DNA of 6,771 nt from Actinomycetes bacterium (GTDB lineage: Bacteria > Actinomycetota > Actinomycetes > Propionibacteriales > Nocardioidaceae). Position numbers and translations under genes: made by a program. The notes under the pieces were generated by a model. That model had not been told where the DNA came from, did no database searches, and saw only the letters and a list, made by a program, of their open reading frames with translations. The stretch lies in contig JAKPAQ010000428.1 of NCBI GenBank assembly GCA_029779385.1, positions 1 through 6,771 on the forward strand, written 5' to 3'. This document shows, one piece after another, positions 1 to 6,344 of this stretch. Each line of letters begins with the position of its first letter. Within the stretch, counting starts at the first letter, position 1.

Positions 1-440
1 GTCCGGTTGCCAGGTACGAAATGACGGAACTCGTCGAACACGCCATAGTTCGGCAGATGGTGCTTGTCGTATCGAGTGACGATTGCGCCGCGATGCAATA
101 CTGAAGCGGAGTTCACTGGTGCGTTCTTCGGCAAACCGAGTCGATCGGGCACGTCGGTTGCTTGATCGAGATGACCAACGATGACAACAAGTTCGCTCAT
201 ACCTTCGGCCACGAGGCGGTTCGCGAACTCCTGAACGGCCCACTGTGAGCGCCGAATGAATGCCAAGCGGTAGGCAAGGTCTTCGATCGGGTAGCCAGTT
301 ACTGCCATTTCAGGGGTAATTAGTACGTGCGCGCCGGCGGCGTGTGCTTGGCGCGCACTGGCCAGCAACAGTTCGAGGTTTGCGTCGATGTCGCCGACCA
401 CGGGGTTCAGTTGGGCCAAGGCGAGGCGAAGTTGAGGCAC
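1..440 (-). CDS. nadE: Glutamine-dependent NAD+ synthase, N-terminal part (runs off the left edge)
   Basis: Catalyses the last step of NAD+ synthesis, amidation of deamido-NAD+, using ammonia released from glutamine by an N-terminal nitrilase-type glutaminase domain. Only the first 146 residues are visible, all within that domain; the rest of it and the C-terminal synthetase domain lie outside. The visible part starts VPQLRLALAQLNPVVGD, as I recall for Streptomyces NadE. It contains the catalytic Glu in TPEMAVTGYP (E44) and the catalytic Lys in YDKHHLPNYGVFDEF (K126). The nucleophilic Cys would come after the window edge. The start chosen is GTG at 440, because homology begins there and a TANNNT element lies 6 nt upstream; there is no Shine-Dalgarno sequence. 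The gene is divergent from glnA2, 60 bp away. The family call is firm; the start is likely but not proven. Confidence 0.93.
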   Translation of the reverse strand, partial: MPQLRLALAQLNPVVGDIDANLELLLASARQAHAAGAHVLITPEMAVTGYPIEDLAYRLAFIRRSQWAVQEFANRLVAEGMSELVVIVGHLDQATDVPDRLGLPKNAPVNSASVLHRGAIVTRYDKHHLPNYGVFDEFRHFVPGNR

Positions 441-446
441 TTGTCC

Positions 447-452
447 AGCGTA
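447..452 (-). promoter_or_regulatory. Probable -10 element of a leaderless nadE promoter
   Basis: Read on the minus strand, TACGCT matches the actinobacterial TANNNT -10 element. It is followed by 6 nt (GGACAA) and then the GTG start of nadE, so transcription would begin at or next to the start codon. No good TTGACA-like -35 is visible at 16-19 nt spacing. The absence of a Shine-Dalgarno sequence supports a leaderless start. Inferred from motif and spacing only. Confidence 0.5.
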
Positions 453-468
453 GTCGCGTGCCAGCGAC
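453..468. promoter_or_regulatory. Short inverted repeat between the divergent nadE and glnA2 promoters
   Basis: GTCGC (453-457) and GCGAC (464-468) form a 5-bp inverted repeat with a 6-bp centre. It abuts the nadE -10 element and lies about 20 bp upstream of the glnA2 -10 element, so a bound regulator could affect both promoters. Five-base arms arise easily by chance in GC-rich DNA, and I recognise no known operator here. Confidence 0.2.
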
Positions 469-488
469 GAGACGAGCAGCAACGCCCC

Positions 489-494
489 TAGACT
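489..494 (+). promoter_or_regulatory. Probable -10 element of a leaderless glnA2 promoter
   Basis: TAGACT fits TANNNT and is followed by 6 nt (GACCGC) and the glnA2 ATG, the same geometry as at nadE and the DUF3152 gene. There is no purine-rich Shine-Dalgarno sequence before the ATG. A -35 hexamer is not convincing. Inferred from motif, spacing and recurrence in this window. Confidence 0.55.
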
Positions 495-500
495 GACCGC

Positions 501-1838
501 ATGGGTAAGCAAGAGGATTTTGTGCTCCGGGCGTTAGAAGAACGCGATGTCCGATTCGTTCGGTTGTGGTTCACCGACGTGCTGGGGTCCCTGAAGTCGG
601 TAGCGATCGCCCCGGCCGAACTCGAAGGCGCCTTCGAAGAAGGAATCGGTTTCGACGGTTCGGCCATCGAAGGGTTCGCGCGCGTTCACGAGGCCGACAT
701 GTTGGCCATGCCCGATGCCTCCACCTTCCAGATCTTGCCGTGGCGTGGTGAAACCCCAGCCACTGCAAGGATGTTCTGCGACATCGCGATGCCCGACGGC
801 AGTCCCTCCTACGCGGACCCGCGATACGTGCTCAAGCGAACGCTGGCCAAGGCTGCCGACGCTGGCTTCACCTTTTATACCCACCCTGAGGTCGAGTTCT
901 TCGTCTTCAAGGACAAGCCCGAGCCGGGCAAGCGCCCAGTGCCGGTTGATGACAGCGGCTATTTCGATCACACCGCCCAAGGTGACAGCCAAGACTTCCG
1001 CCGTGAAGTAATCACCATGCTCGAAGCGATGGGAATTTCGGTCGAGTTCAGCCATCACGAGGGCGGGCCAGGCCAGCAGGAAATCGACCTGCGTTACGCC
1101 GACGCGCTGACGATGGCCGACAACATCATGACGTTCAGAACGGTCGTTCGTGAAGTTGCCTTGAGTCAGGGCAAGTGGGCGTCGTTTATGCCTAAGCCGT
1201 TTACCGAATTCCCCGGTTCGGGTATGCACACCCACGTTTCCCTGTTTGAGGGCGACGAAAATGTGTTCCACGAAGCGGGCGCGAAGTACCAACTCTCCGA
1301 GATCGGCCGATCATTCATCGCCGGTGTTCTCGAGCACACCCCCGAAATCACTGCGGTGACGAACCAGTGGGTCAACTCCTATAAGCGACTCGCTTGGGGT
1401 GGCGAGGCCCCCAACTACGTCAGCTGGGGCCACAACAACCGCTCAGCGCTAGTGCGGGTGCCGATGTACAAGCCGAACAAGCCCGGTTCGGCACGTGTGG
1501 AGTTGCGGGCGCTGGATTCGGCGTGCAACCCCTATTTGGCCTATTCGCTGATCCTGGCGGCCGGGCTAAAAGGCATCCAAGAGAACTACGAACTCCCTCC
1601 TGAGGCAGAAGACGACGTCTGGTTGCTTAGCGAGAACGAGCGGCGAGCGATGGGCATTTCACCATTGCCGCGCAACCTCGACGAAGCGATCCGGACAATG
1701 GAAAACAGTGAACTGGTTGCCGAAACGCTCGGCGAGCACGTTTTTGATTTCTTCTTGCGAAACAAGCGCGCCGAATGGCAGGACTATCGCTCGCAGGTGA
1801 CCCAGTTCGAGATCGACCGGCTTCTGCCGGTTCTCTGA
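501..1838 (+). CDS. glnA2: Glutamine synthetase type I-alpha (GlnA2); possible gamma-glutamylpolyamine synthetase
   Basis: ATP-dependent ligase joining ammonia (or possibly an amine) to the gamma-carboxyl of glutamate in the cytoplasm; the family forms dodecamers. At 445 aa it is full length for the GSI-alpha subtype and nearly colinear with mycobacterial and Streptomyces GlnA2. The N-terminal beta-grasp domain includes FDGSAIEGF with Asp52; the catalytic domain follows. Metal and substrate residues seen: E130 and E132 (HPEVEFF), E187 (SHHEGGPGQQE), E194, H243 (GSGMHTH), R296 (NSYKRL), E302 (GGEAP), R314 (NRSALVRVP) and E334 (ARVELR). The adenylylation Tyr of the GSI-beta NLYDLP loop is replaced by Trp374 (DDVWLLS), and the insertion typical of beta enzymes is absent. 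The flap Asn of NGSGMH is Pro238. It leads an operon with glnE. S. coelicolor GlnA2 has been described as a gamma-glutamylpolyamine synthetase, so true glutamine synthesis is not certain. Confidence 0.95.
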   Translation: MGKQEDFVLRALEERDVRFVRLWFTDVLGSLKSVAIAPAELEGAFEEGIGFDGSAIEGFARVHEADMLAMPDASTFQILPWRGETPATARMFCDIAMPDGSPSYADPRYVLKRTLAKAADAGFTFYTHPEVEFFVFKDKPEPGKRPVPVDDSGYFDHTAQGDSQDFRREVITMLEAMGISVEFSHHEGGPGQQEIDLRYADALTMADNIMTFRTVVREVALSQGKWASFMPKPFTEFPGSGMHTHVSLFEGDENVFHEAGAKYQLSEIGRSFIAGVLEHTPEITAVTNQWVNSYKRLAWGGEAPNYVSWGHNNRSALVRVPMYKPNKPGSARVELRALDSACNPYLAYSLILAAGLKGIQENYELPPEAEDDVWLLSENERRAMGISPLPRNLDEAIRTMENSELVAETLGEHVFDFFLRNKRAEWQDYRSQVTQFEIDRLLPVL

Positions 1839-1842
1839 GGAG
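1837..1842 (+). promoter_or_regulatory. Ribosome binding site of glnE
   Basis: GAGGAG overlaps the glnA2 stop codon and sits 3 nt before the GTG start of glnE. The spacing is short, but the site is the only good Shine-Dalgarno sequence nearby and supports GTG 1846. Its overlap with the glnA2 stop suggests translational coupling of the two genes. Confidence 0.7.
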
Positions 1843-1845
1843 ATC

Positions 1846-4737
1846 GTGGCTCGCAACAATTACGCCGATCCGGTCGCGGCCGAAGCAAATCTGGCCCGAC
1901 TGACCGAACTGCCTGCCGAGGTGCTCGACCAGATCGAGACGGTGGCAGACCCAGATACTGCGCTCCATTCACTGGTCGCGATCATGGAGTCGGCCGACCG
2001 GGTCGCACTGGCGCGGCAGTTGCTCGCCGACCGCGGTTTTCGTGATCGGCTCTTGGTGGTGCTTGGCACAAGTCGAGCGCTGGGCGAGTTTTGGGCCAGG
2101 CATCCCGAATTTGTCGGTGACCTCGCCGAAGACAACCTTCAACTTAGAACCAAGACTGAAGACGAATACCGCGCTTGGTTGGGTCAAGCCCGAGACCCGG
2201 ACGAACTTCGGGTGCTTTATTACCGCGCATTGACTGAGATCGCCGCTCGTGATTTGAACGCCTACGCGACTTTTCAGCAGTCTTCTGCCGAACTCTCAGA
2301 TCTGGCGGTCGCCACCCTCGGGTCTGCGCATCGGCTGGCGGCCGGTGCTGAGCCAGATGCCGACCTAGTCAGCCTCAGTGTGATCGCGATGGGCAAGACT
2401 GGCGGCCACGAACTGAACTACATCAGCGACGTTGACGTGATTTTTGTCCACGAAGCCGTTGCGGGTGCTGACGATGACAAAGCCAACAAGGCTGCCACTC
2501 GGATGGCTGCGGCAATAATCAAAGTTTGCGGCGACCACACGGCTGAGGGGACGATCTGGGAGGTCGACCCGAACTTGCGGCCCGAGGGTAAACAAGGCCC
2601 GCTGACTCGGACGCTGAACAGCCACATTGCCTACTACGACCGGTGGGCGGCTACTTGGGAATTCCAGGCGTTACTCAAGGCTCGCTACGGCGCGGGCGAC
2701 GAAGAGTTAGCCGGTCGCTACCTAGCAGAACTGCAACCATTGGTTTGGAAGGCGTGCGAACGCGAAGGTTTTGTGGTCGACGTTCGGGCGATGCGCCATC
2801 GCGTGATTGAAAATATCCCCGCGGGCCAGCGTGAACGCCAACTCAAGTTAGGCAGTGGTGGGCTTCGTGATGTTGAGTTCGCCGTCCAGTTGCTGCAACT
2901 CGTCCACGGGCGGTCCGATGAGGAGATCAGGAGCCCTACTACGTTGGTGGCGCTGCGTTCGCTGACAGAGCGAGGCTATGTCGGGCGCCGCGACGGGTCG
3001 GCCTTGGAGGAGGCCTACGAGTTTATGCGGGTGTTGGAACACCGGATTCAGTTGTTCCGGCTAAAACGAACTCACTTGGTTCCCGATTCGGCCGAAGACC
3101 TGCGTCGAATCGGCCGCAGCATGGGCTTTCGCACTAGCCCGGCCGAGAACCTTGTTCGCGACTGGCAGGCGCATCGGCGAGTAGTAAGTCGGCTGCACGA
3201 AAAGATCTTCTACCGTCCGCTACTCGAAGCCGTCGCGGCACTGCCCGAAGACCGCCTCACACTCAGCACGGCCGCAGCCGAAGAGCGGTTGGCCGCACTT
3301 GGCTTCAACGACCCACGCGCGGCGATGGCACATATCAGCGCGTTGACCGCTGGGGTTTCGCGGCGAGCGGCAATCCAGAAGTCGCTTTTGCCGGCGATGC
3401 TGGGATGGTTTGCCGAGTCGCCGAATCCGGACTCCGCGCTACTTTCCTTTCGCCAACTGTCAGAGGATCTTGGCGATTCGCCTTGGTACCTGCGCAAGCT
3501 TCGTGATGAGGGCACCGGCGCCCAGCAACTCGCCCGGATGCTTTCGGCCAGTCAGTACGTGACGGAGTTAATTCGCCGCGCACCCGACTCGGTGGCTTTG
3601 CTGGGAGACGAAGACGCGCTAAATCCTCGCGAGTTGAACCGTCTTGATACCGAGATGGAACTGGCGGCCGCTCGTCATCGGATTCCTGACGGCGCGATCA
3701 GAGCGATCCGACGAATCAGGCGCCGCGAACTTTCGCGAATCGCCATGGCCGATGTACTGGGCCGACTAGATGTGGTCGAAGTTGGTGAAGCTCTAACTGC
3801 GATCAACACCGCCACCCTAAAGGCGACCCTGCGTACGGCCGAAGCGGCGTGGGTTGAAGGGAACGGGCGTGCGCTGCCGACCCGTAATGCGATTGTGTTG
3901 ATGGGGCGGCTTGGTGGGTTTGAAGCAGGTTATGGCTCGGATGCGGACGTTATGTTCGTGTACGAACCGGCTGACGGCGCTGACCCGGCCGAGGCGAAAT
4001 CCTGTTCGCTCTGGATCGCCCAGTTGCTGCGCAAGATGCTGGCCGCCCCGGGCAGTGATCCGGCCCTGGAGGTCGACGCTGATCTACGGCCGGAAGGCAA
4101 GAGCGGTCCGCTGGTGCGGTCGTTTGCGGCCTACCGTTCCTATTACGAAAAATGGGCCGACACGTGGGAAGCGCAGGCACTGTTGCGAGCCAACCCGGTC
4201 GTCGGCGACGAAGACCTTTGCCAGCGGTTCGCCGAACTTATCGACCCGATTCGCTACCCGGCTGAGGGATTGAGCGCAAACCAAATCCGCGAGATCCGCC
4301 GGATCAAAGCCAGGGTAGACAACGAGCGACTCCCGCGCGGCGCGAATCCGAACACCCACCTCAAACTCGGGCGCGGGGGCTTAGCGGACGTGGAGTGGAC
4401 GATCCAGTTGCTCCAACTGGAACACGCATATCGGGTACCCGGGTTGCGCACGACCAGGACGCTCGCGGCAATTGAGGCGGCGACCGAGGCCGGACTCTTG
4501 ATTCAAGAAGATGCTGACTCGCTGACCGAGGCGTGGCGCATGGTCACCAGGATCCGCAACGGCGTGGTTCTGTGGCGGGCTAAGCCCTCCGAATCCATGG
4601 TTGAAACGGCCGGCGATCGGGCCAGTTTGGCCTACCTGCTGGGCATCGGCCAAGATCAGACTGAAGAAATGGTCAACCAGTACTTGCGAGTGACGCGACG
4701 GGCGCGTCAAGTGGTCGAGAGAGTTTTCTACGAATAA
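1846..4737 (+). CDS. glnE: Bifunctional glutamine synthetase adenylyltransferase/adenylyl-removase
   Basis: Switches glutamine synthetase off and on by attaching AMP to, or removing it from, a tyrosine; in the family it responds to PII protein and glutamine. At 963 aa it is normal length, with both nucleotidyltransferase modules intact. The N-terminal adenylyl-removase module has AMGKTGGHELNY...SDVDV (D195, D197) and VDPNLRPEG (D241). The C-terminal adenylyltransferase module has LMGRLGGFEAGYGSDADV (D699, D701) and VDADLRPEG (D744). Each module is followed by a helical region starting LKLGSGGLRDVEF (about 334-346) or LKLGRGGLADVEW (about 839-851). GTG is taken as start because a Shine-Dalgarno sequence precedes it and the reading frame leaves no better upstream choice. 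It follows glnA2 by 7 bp and is probably cotranscribed. Since GlnA2 lacks the modified tyrosine, the substrate is likely a GlnA1 outside the window. Confidence 0.96.
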   Translation: MARNNYADPVAAEANLARLTELPAEVLDQIETVADPDTALHSLVAIMESADRVALARQLLADRGFRDRLLVVLGTSRALGEFWARHPEFVGDLAEDNLQLRTKTEDEYRAWLGQARDPDELRVLYYRALTEIAARDLNAYATFQQSSAELSDLAVATLGSAHRLAAGAEPDADLVSLSVIAMGKTGGHELNYISDVDVIFVHEAVAGADDDKANKAATRMAAAIIKVCGDHTAEGTIWEVDPNLRPEGKQGPLTRTLNSHIAYYDRWAATWEFQALLKARYGAGDEELAGRYLAELQPLVWKACEREGFVVDVRAMRHRVIENIPAGQRERQLKLGSGGLRDVEFAVQLLQLVHGRSDEEIRSPTTLVALRSLTERGYVGRRDGSALEEAYEFMRVLEHRIQLFRLKRTHLVPDSAEDLRRIGRSMGFRTSPAENLVRDWQAHRRVVSRLHEKIFYRPLLEAVAALPEDRLTLSTAAAEERLAALGFNDPRAAMAHISALTAGVSRRAAIQKSLLPAMLGWFAESPNPDSALLSFRQLSEDLGDSPWYLRKLRDEGTGAQQLARMLSASQYVTELIRRAPDSVALLGDEDALNPRELNRLDTEMELAAARHRIPDGAIRAIRRIRRRELSRIAMADVLGRLDVVEVGEALTAINTATLKATLRTAEAAWVEGNGRALPTRNAIVLMGRLGGFEAGYGSDADVMFVYEPADGADPAEAKSCSLWIAQLLRKMLAAPGSDPALEVDADLRPEGKSGPLVRSFAAYRSYYEKWADTWEAQALLRANPVVGDEDLCQRFAELIDPIRYPAEGLSANQIREIRRIKARVDNERLPRGANPNTHLKLGRGGLADVEWTIQLLQLEHAYRVPGLRTTRTLAAIEAATEAGLLIQEDADSLTEAWRMVTRIRNGVVLWRAKPSESMVETAGDRASLAYLLGIGQDQTEEMVNQYLRVTRRARQVVERVFYE

Positions 4738-4749
4738 GAGTCCTGACTC
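4738..4749. repeat. Short palindrome between glnE and the DUF3152 gene
   Basis: GAGTC-CT-GACTC begins on the base after the glnE stop codon and lies 9 bp upstream of the TACCCT -10 element, overlapping where a -35 or operator would be. With a 2-base centre it suits a protein binding site better than an RNA hairpin, and there is no T-tract for termination. It may be chance. Confidence 0.25.
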
Positions 4750-4758
4750 GATTTGGGC

Positions 4759-4764
4759 TACCCT
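4759..4764 (+). promoter_or_regulatory. Probable -10 element of a leaderless promoter for the DUF3152 gene
   Basis: TACCCT fits TANNNT and is followed by 6 nt (GTGGTC) and ATG 4771. No Shine-Dalgarno sequence precedes that ATG. The element supports ATG 4771 over the in-frame TTG 4753, because that upstream codon would lie before the predicted transcript start. Inferred from motif and spacing. Confidence 0.5.
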
Positions 4765-4770
4765 GTGGTC

Positions 4771-5688
4771 ATGGTTGCTCGAATAGTCGCGGTTGTTCTA
4801 GTCCTCGCGGGGACACTGTTTTCGCCGGCCTTTGCGGATGGGTCAACGCCAGGTGACGATCCGTCGACAGAACCAACGACAGAACCGACAACGTCTCCCA
4901 CGACGGAACCGCCGCTGCCGCAGATCGTAGTTCGTGAACGCCCACGGGTGAGCGGTACGGTTCGCTTTGGCCGTCAGGTCACCCGCACAGTTGGAAAGTA
5001 TTCGGTCAGCAGCCTCACCTTGAACACCGTCTGGTTGCGTGACGGGAAGGCGATTCCAGGGGCAAGGTCGGCCAAATACAAGATCCAGGTCAGAGACGTC
5101 GGTCACCAAATCTCAGTCAGAGTCACGGCACGAAGGGCCGGCTTTCTTCCAGTGACCAGCGAGTCCAAAAAAAGGACTGCAAAGCATGTGCGAGATGTTC
5201 GCCGAACAGTCAAATACACGGTGGTCACCCGTGGTGCGATAACTACAAATGTTCAGACTTTTCGACGCCAGGTTGACGAGACGCTAAACGACCCAAGGGG
5301 CTGGCGGGCAGCGGGGATAAAGTTCACCCAAGTTAAGTCCGGCGGATCGATGACCGTTGTGTTGGCCCAGGCTTCAAAGGTGCCGACCTTTTCAAGCGGC
5401 TGTTCACCCAACTGGAGTTGCCGCGTTGGAAGAAACGTGATTATCAATCAAGAACGTTGGAAACACGCCTCGGGTGCGTGGAACGCCGCGAAGGGCTCAG
5501 ATTTGCGTGGCTACCGCCATATGGTCGTGAATCACGAGACTGGGCACTGGCTTGGATGGCACCACAAATCCTGTGGCGGTAAGGGGAAACTTGCGTCGGT
5601 CATGATGCAGCAGTCCAAAGGTCTAAAGGGCTGCAAGTTCAACTCGTGGCCAAAAGGGCCTGAACGAAACGTGCCCCGCTTCCGCTGA
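4771..5688 (+). CDS. Secreted DUF3152 protein, putative zinc metallopeptidase with Ig-like domain
   Basis: A 305-aa exported protein of unassigned function. Residues 1-22 form a Sec signal peptide (MVAR, a hydrophobic core, then SPAFA|D). Residues about 32-48 are a Thr/Pro/Glu linker built of PTTEPTT-like units. Residues about 51-139 resemble the Ig-like wall-protein module with the core VWLRDGKAIPGARSAKYKI...DVGHQISVRV. Residues about 144-299 match DUF3152: YTV near the start, DPRGWRAAG, VVNHETGHWLGWHHKSC and VMMQQSKGLKGC. HETGHWLGWHH supplies a full HExxHxxGxxH zinc site (H255, E256, H259, H265), and SVMMQ (about 276-280) could be the Met-turn. C211/C217 and C268/C288 may form disulfides. 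ATG 4771 fits the signal peptide and the -10 element. Metal binding is well supported; proteolysis and substrate are inference. Its 3' end overlaps a terminator. Confidence 0.88.
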   Translation: MVARIVAVVLVLAGTLFSPAFADGSTPGDDPSTEPTTEPTTSPTTEPPLPQIVVRERPRVSGTVRFGRQVTRTVGKYSVSSLTLNTVWLRDGKAIPGARSAKYKIQVRDVGHQISVRVTARRAGFLPVTSESKKRTAKHVRDVRRTVKYTVVTRGAITTNVQTFRRQVDETLNDPRGWRAAGIKFTQVKSGGSMTVVLAQASKVPTFSSGCSPNWSCRVGRNVIINQERWKHASGAWNAAKGSDLRGYRHMVVNHETGHWLGWHHKSCGGKGKLASVMMQQSKGLKGCKFNSWPKGPERNVPRFR

Positions 5689-5702
5689 GGGAAACGGGGC
5701 AC
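5671..5702 (-). terminator. Hairpin between convergent genes, overlapping the DUF3152 stop codon
   Basis: Arms 5671-5683 and 5690-5702 pair over 13 positions around a 6-nt loop that contains the TGA of the DUF3152 gene. On the plus strand one pair is a C-A mismatch; on the minus strand the same position is a G-U wobble, so the hairpin is better for the leftward lipoprotein transcript. On that strand the sequence after it is only moderately T-rich (GTTTCGTTC). It probably serves both convergent genes, more strongly the leftward one. Confidence 0.75.
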
Positions 5703-5718
5703 GCAGTCGCAGAATGTT

Positions 5719-6270
5719 TCACGATTCTAGAATCGGTGCACATTCCTTGCTTGATTCGATGGCCATCTTTAGGCCTTCATCTGATGCGCTCAGTTCGATT
5801 AGCGGACCTTGGTAGGTGGCGGGGTCAGCCAGGTCCTCGCCGAGTTCCAAAATGGCCTTTTGAAGTTGGTCTTCGTTTGAGGCTTTCGCTTTCTGGAAGC
5901 GGGTGGCAATCCCGTCGAGAGTGGTGGCGGCAGTTTCTAGGGACTCTTGGGCCTTTGCGTAGCCGGCCTTCGCTTCCGCGCTGGCGTCCGGGGGAGTTCC
6001 CGCATCAGCGAGGATCTTTTGCTGTTCTTCGAGCCGGCTGCCAAGTTCGTCAAGGAAGCCAGATATCGATGCGCTTACTTCGGCAGCAGTCGCGCCGGCG
6101 GTCGCCGGCGGTTCAACCTCGGCAGTTGTCGCCGCACGGTTCTTGCAGAGACTGGCAACCCACTCTTGTTGGGCGCTCGCATCAGGTTCGGCGTCGCCGC
6201 CGCAGCCGCGTAGCGTCAACCCGGCAGTCAATGCCACGGTTGCCAGAGCCGAACTTACTGTTCGTGTCAT
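5719..6270 (-). CDS. Small helical lipoprotein of unknown function
   Basis: A 183-aa predicted membrane-anchored lipoprotein. It begins MTRTVSSALATVALTAG, a positively charged then hydrophobic signal peptide ending at LRGC, with Cys23 as the likely lipidated residue. Arg at -2 of the lipobox is unusual, but GC-GGDAEPD after it looks like a typical lipoprotein spacer. The mature part is Ala/Glu-rich and probably alpha-helical, with EWVASLC near the start and SSKEC near the end; C42 and C177 could form a disulfide. This layout is common in uncharacterised actinobacterial lipoproteins, and I recognise no function. ATG 6270 is chosen because AAAGGA lies 6 nt before it; another ATG 6 nt upstream abuts the ribosome site, and longer starts would bury the signal peptide. 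The gene ends toward the convergent hairpin. Whether it has its own promoter is unclear. Confidence 0.8.
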   Translation of the reverse strand: MTRTVSSALATVALTAGLTLRGCGGDAEPDASAQQEWVASLCKNRAATTAEVEPPATAGATAAEVSASISGFLDELGSRLEEQQKILADAGTPPDASAEAKAGYAKAQESLETAATTLDGIATRFQKAKASNEDQLQKAILELGEDLADPATYQGPLIELSASDEGLKMAIESSKECAPILES

Positions 6271-6276
6271 TTGCAT

Positions 6277-6282
6277 TCCTTT
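6277..6282 (-). promoter_or_regulatory. Ribosome binding site of the lipoprotein gene
   Basis: AAAGGA on the minus strand ends 6 nt before ATG 6270. It touches the tandem upstream ATG at 6276, which would have no spacing, so it decides in favour of the start at 6270. Confidence 0.7.
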
Positions 6283-6307
6283 GAGTCCACCTGCGATTAC
6301 TGAATGA

Positions 6308-6344
6308 AGCTGGGTCCCGCCGCGAAATGCGGCGGGACCCTGCT
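6308..6344 (-). terminator. Strong hairpin between the secreted-protein gene and the lipoprotein gene
   Basis: Arms 6312-6323 and 6329-6340 are a perfect 12-bp GC-rich inverted repeat (GGGTCCCGCCGC and its complement) with a 5-nt loop. After one T-T mismatch the stem continues 3 more pairs (6308-6310 with 6342-6344). It lies 29 bp after the stop of the leftward gene at the right edge and 37 bp before the lipoprotein start. There is no strong T-tract, as is common in high-GC actinobacteria. It is most likely the terminator of the right-hand gene, but its position also allows partial read-through control of the lipoprotein gene. A smaller hairpin (CGGAT-TTC-ATCCG, 6345-6357) is next to it. Confidence 0.8.

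Noticed and set aside
441..500. Possible GlnR-type nitrogen regulator box upstream of glnA2
   Set aside because: Several AC dinucleotides are present, but their spacing does not fit the half-sites I know for GlnR, so no site is claimed.
534..1292. Long open frame (252 codons) on the minus strand inside glnA2
   Set aside because: It lies entirely antisense to a highly conserved gene. Its translation shows no recognisable domain and looks like a codon-bias shadow of GC-rich coding sequence.
4753..4770. TTG 4753 as an alternative, longer start for the DUF3152 gene
   Set aside because: It adds six residues before a normal signal peptide, has no ribosome site, and lies upstream of and across the predicted -10 element.
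4861..4912. Short repeated units in the Thr/Pro/Glu-coding stretch of the DUF3152 gene
   Set aside because: These are degenerate codons for a low-complexity linker, common in wall proteins; not a mobile or regulatory repeat.
6095..6112. CGCCGGCG-type direct repeat within the lipoprotein gene
   Set aside because: It simply encodes the Ala-rich stretch ATAGATAA in GC-rich codons and needs no other explanation.
5736..6284. Rightward open frame of 182 codons antisense to the lipoprotein gene
   Set aside because: Its Arg/Ser/Pro-rich translation has no domain. The opposite strand has a ribosome site, a signal peptide and a lipobox, so that strand is the coding one.
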